5,817 nt of DNA from Chloroflexota bacterium (GTDB lineage Bacteria > Chloroflexota > Dormibacteria > Dormibacterales > Dormibacteraceae): positions 1 to 5,817 of the forward strand of contig VBGE01000073.1 in the NCBI GenBank assembly GCA_005880345.1, in the 5' to 3' direction. The translations under genes and the position numbers were made by a program. The notes under the pieces are model-generated. The model was not told the origin of the DNA, did not search any database, and was given only the letters and a program-made list of their open reading frames with translations. This document shows positions 5,814-5,817 of the stretch, piece by piece (within the stretch, counting starts at the first letter, position 1; every line of letters begins with the position of its first letter).

Positions 5814-5817
5814 TGAC

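Noticed and set aside
4317..5817. Integrated element using the tRNA-Lys as attachment site
   Set aside because: No integrase gene and no second copy of the tRNA 3' end are visible in the window, so an element cannot be claimed; only the truncated esterase hints at an old event.
1..5817. CRISPR array, insertion sequence, or defence/toxin-antitoxin system
   Set aside because: No regularly spaced repeats, terminal inverted repeats, transposase or recognisable defence domains were found on either strand.

Overview
This is a high-G+C chromosomal segment from a monoderm-type bacterium. Three of the encoded proteins start with lipoprotein signal peptides typical of surface-anchored proteins. High GC3 in every convincing reading frame, a tRNA-Lys gene without encoded CCA, and an 8-helix/GAF/HisKA sensor kinase fit Actinomycetota or Chloroflexota. 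That placement is an inference; the window holds no phylogenetic marker strong enough to settle it.

Left part (1-2099, minus strand): two tandem paralogous family-5 (OppA/DppA-type) solute-binding lipoproteins of ABC importers. The upstream one (459-2099) is complete. The downstream one (ending at 250) runs off the left edge. The ~208-bp gap between them is long for an operon spacer. Read on the minus strand it contains two GCAA-tetraloop hairpins and a long-range 7-bp stem before a strong Shine-Dalgarno, so it may be a structured leader RNA. No permease or ATPase gene lies in the window.

Middle (2172-4229, plus strand): a divergent gene for a membrane-bound sensor histidine kinase with about eight N-terminal helices, a GAF-like domain, HisKA and HATPase_c. 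It has no response regulator beside it. Twelve bases after its stop codon lies a tRNA-Lys(UUU) gene (4242-4316).

Right part (4317-5817): a minus-strand alpha/beta-hydrolase lipoprotein of the LpqC/PHB-depolymerase-like family converges on the tRNA. Its C-terminal end seems to be lost before the family's last catalytic His, within about 90 bp of the tRNA 3' end, which suggests a past rearrangement there. After ~250 bp without a convincing gene come two convergent ORFs for single-span membrane microproteins (56 aa plus strand; 50 aa minus strand, possibly continuing past the edge).

The genes do not form an obvious single pathway. Peptide or oligosaccharide uptake, membrane sensing and extracellular ester hydrolysis are all cell-surface functions, but a functional link between them is not shown. 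I found no mobile element, CRISPR array or defence system. The most unusual items are the candidate structured leader, the truncated esterase next to the tRNA, and the microprotein pair.
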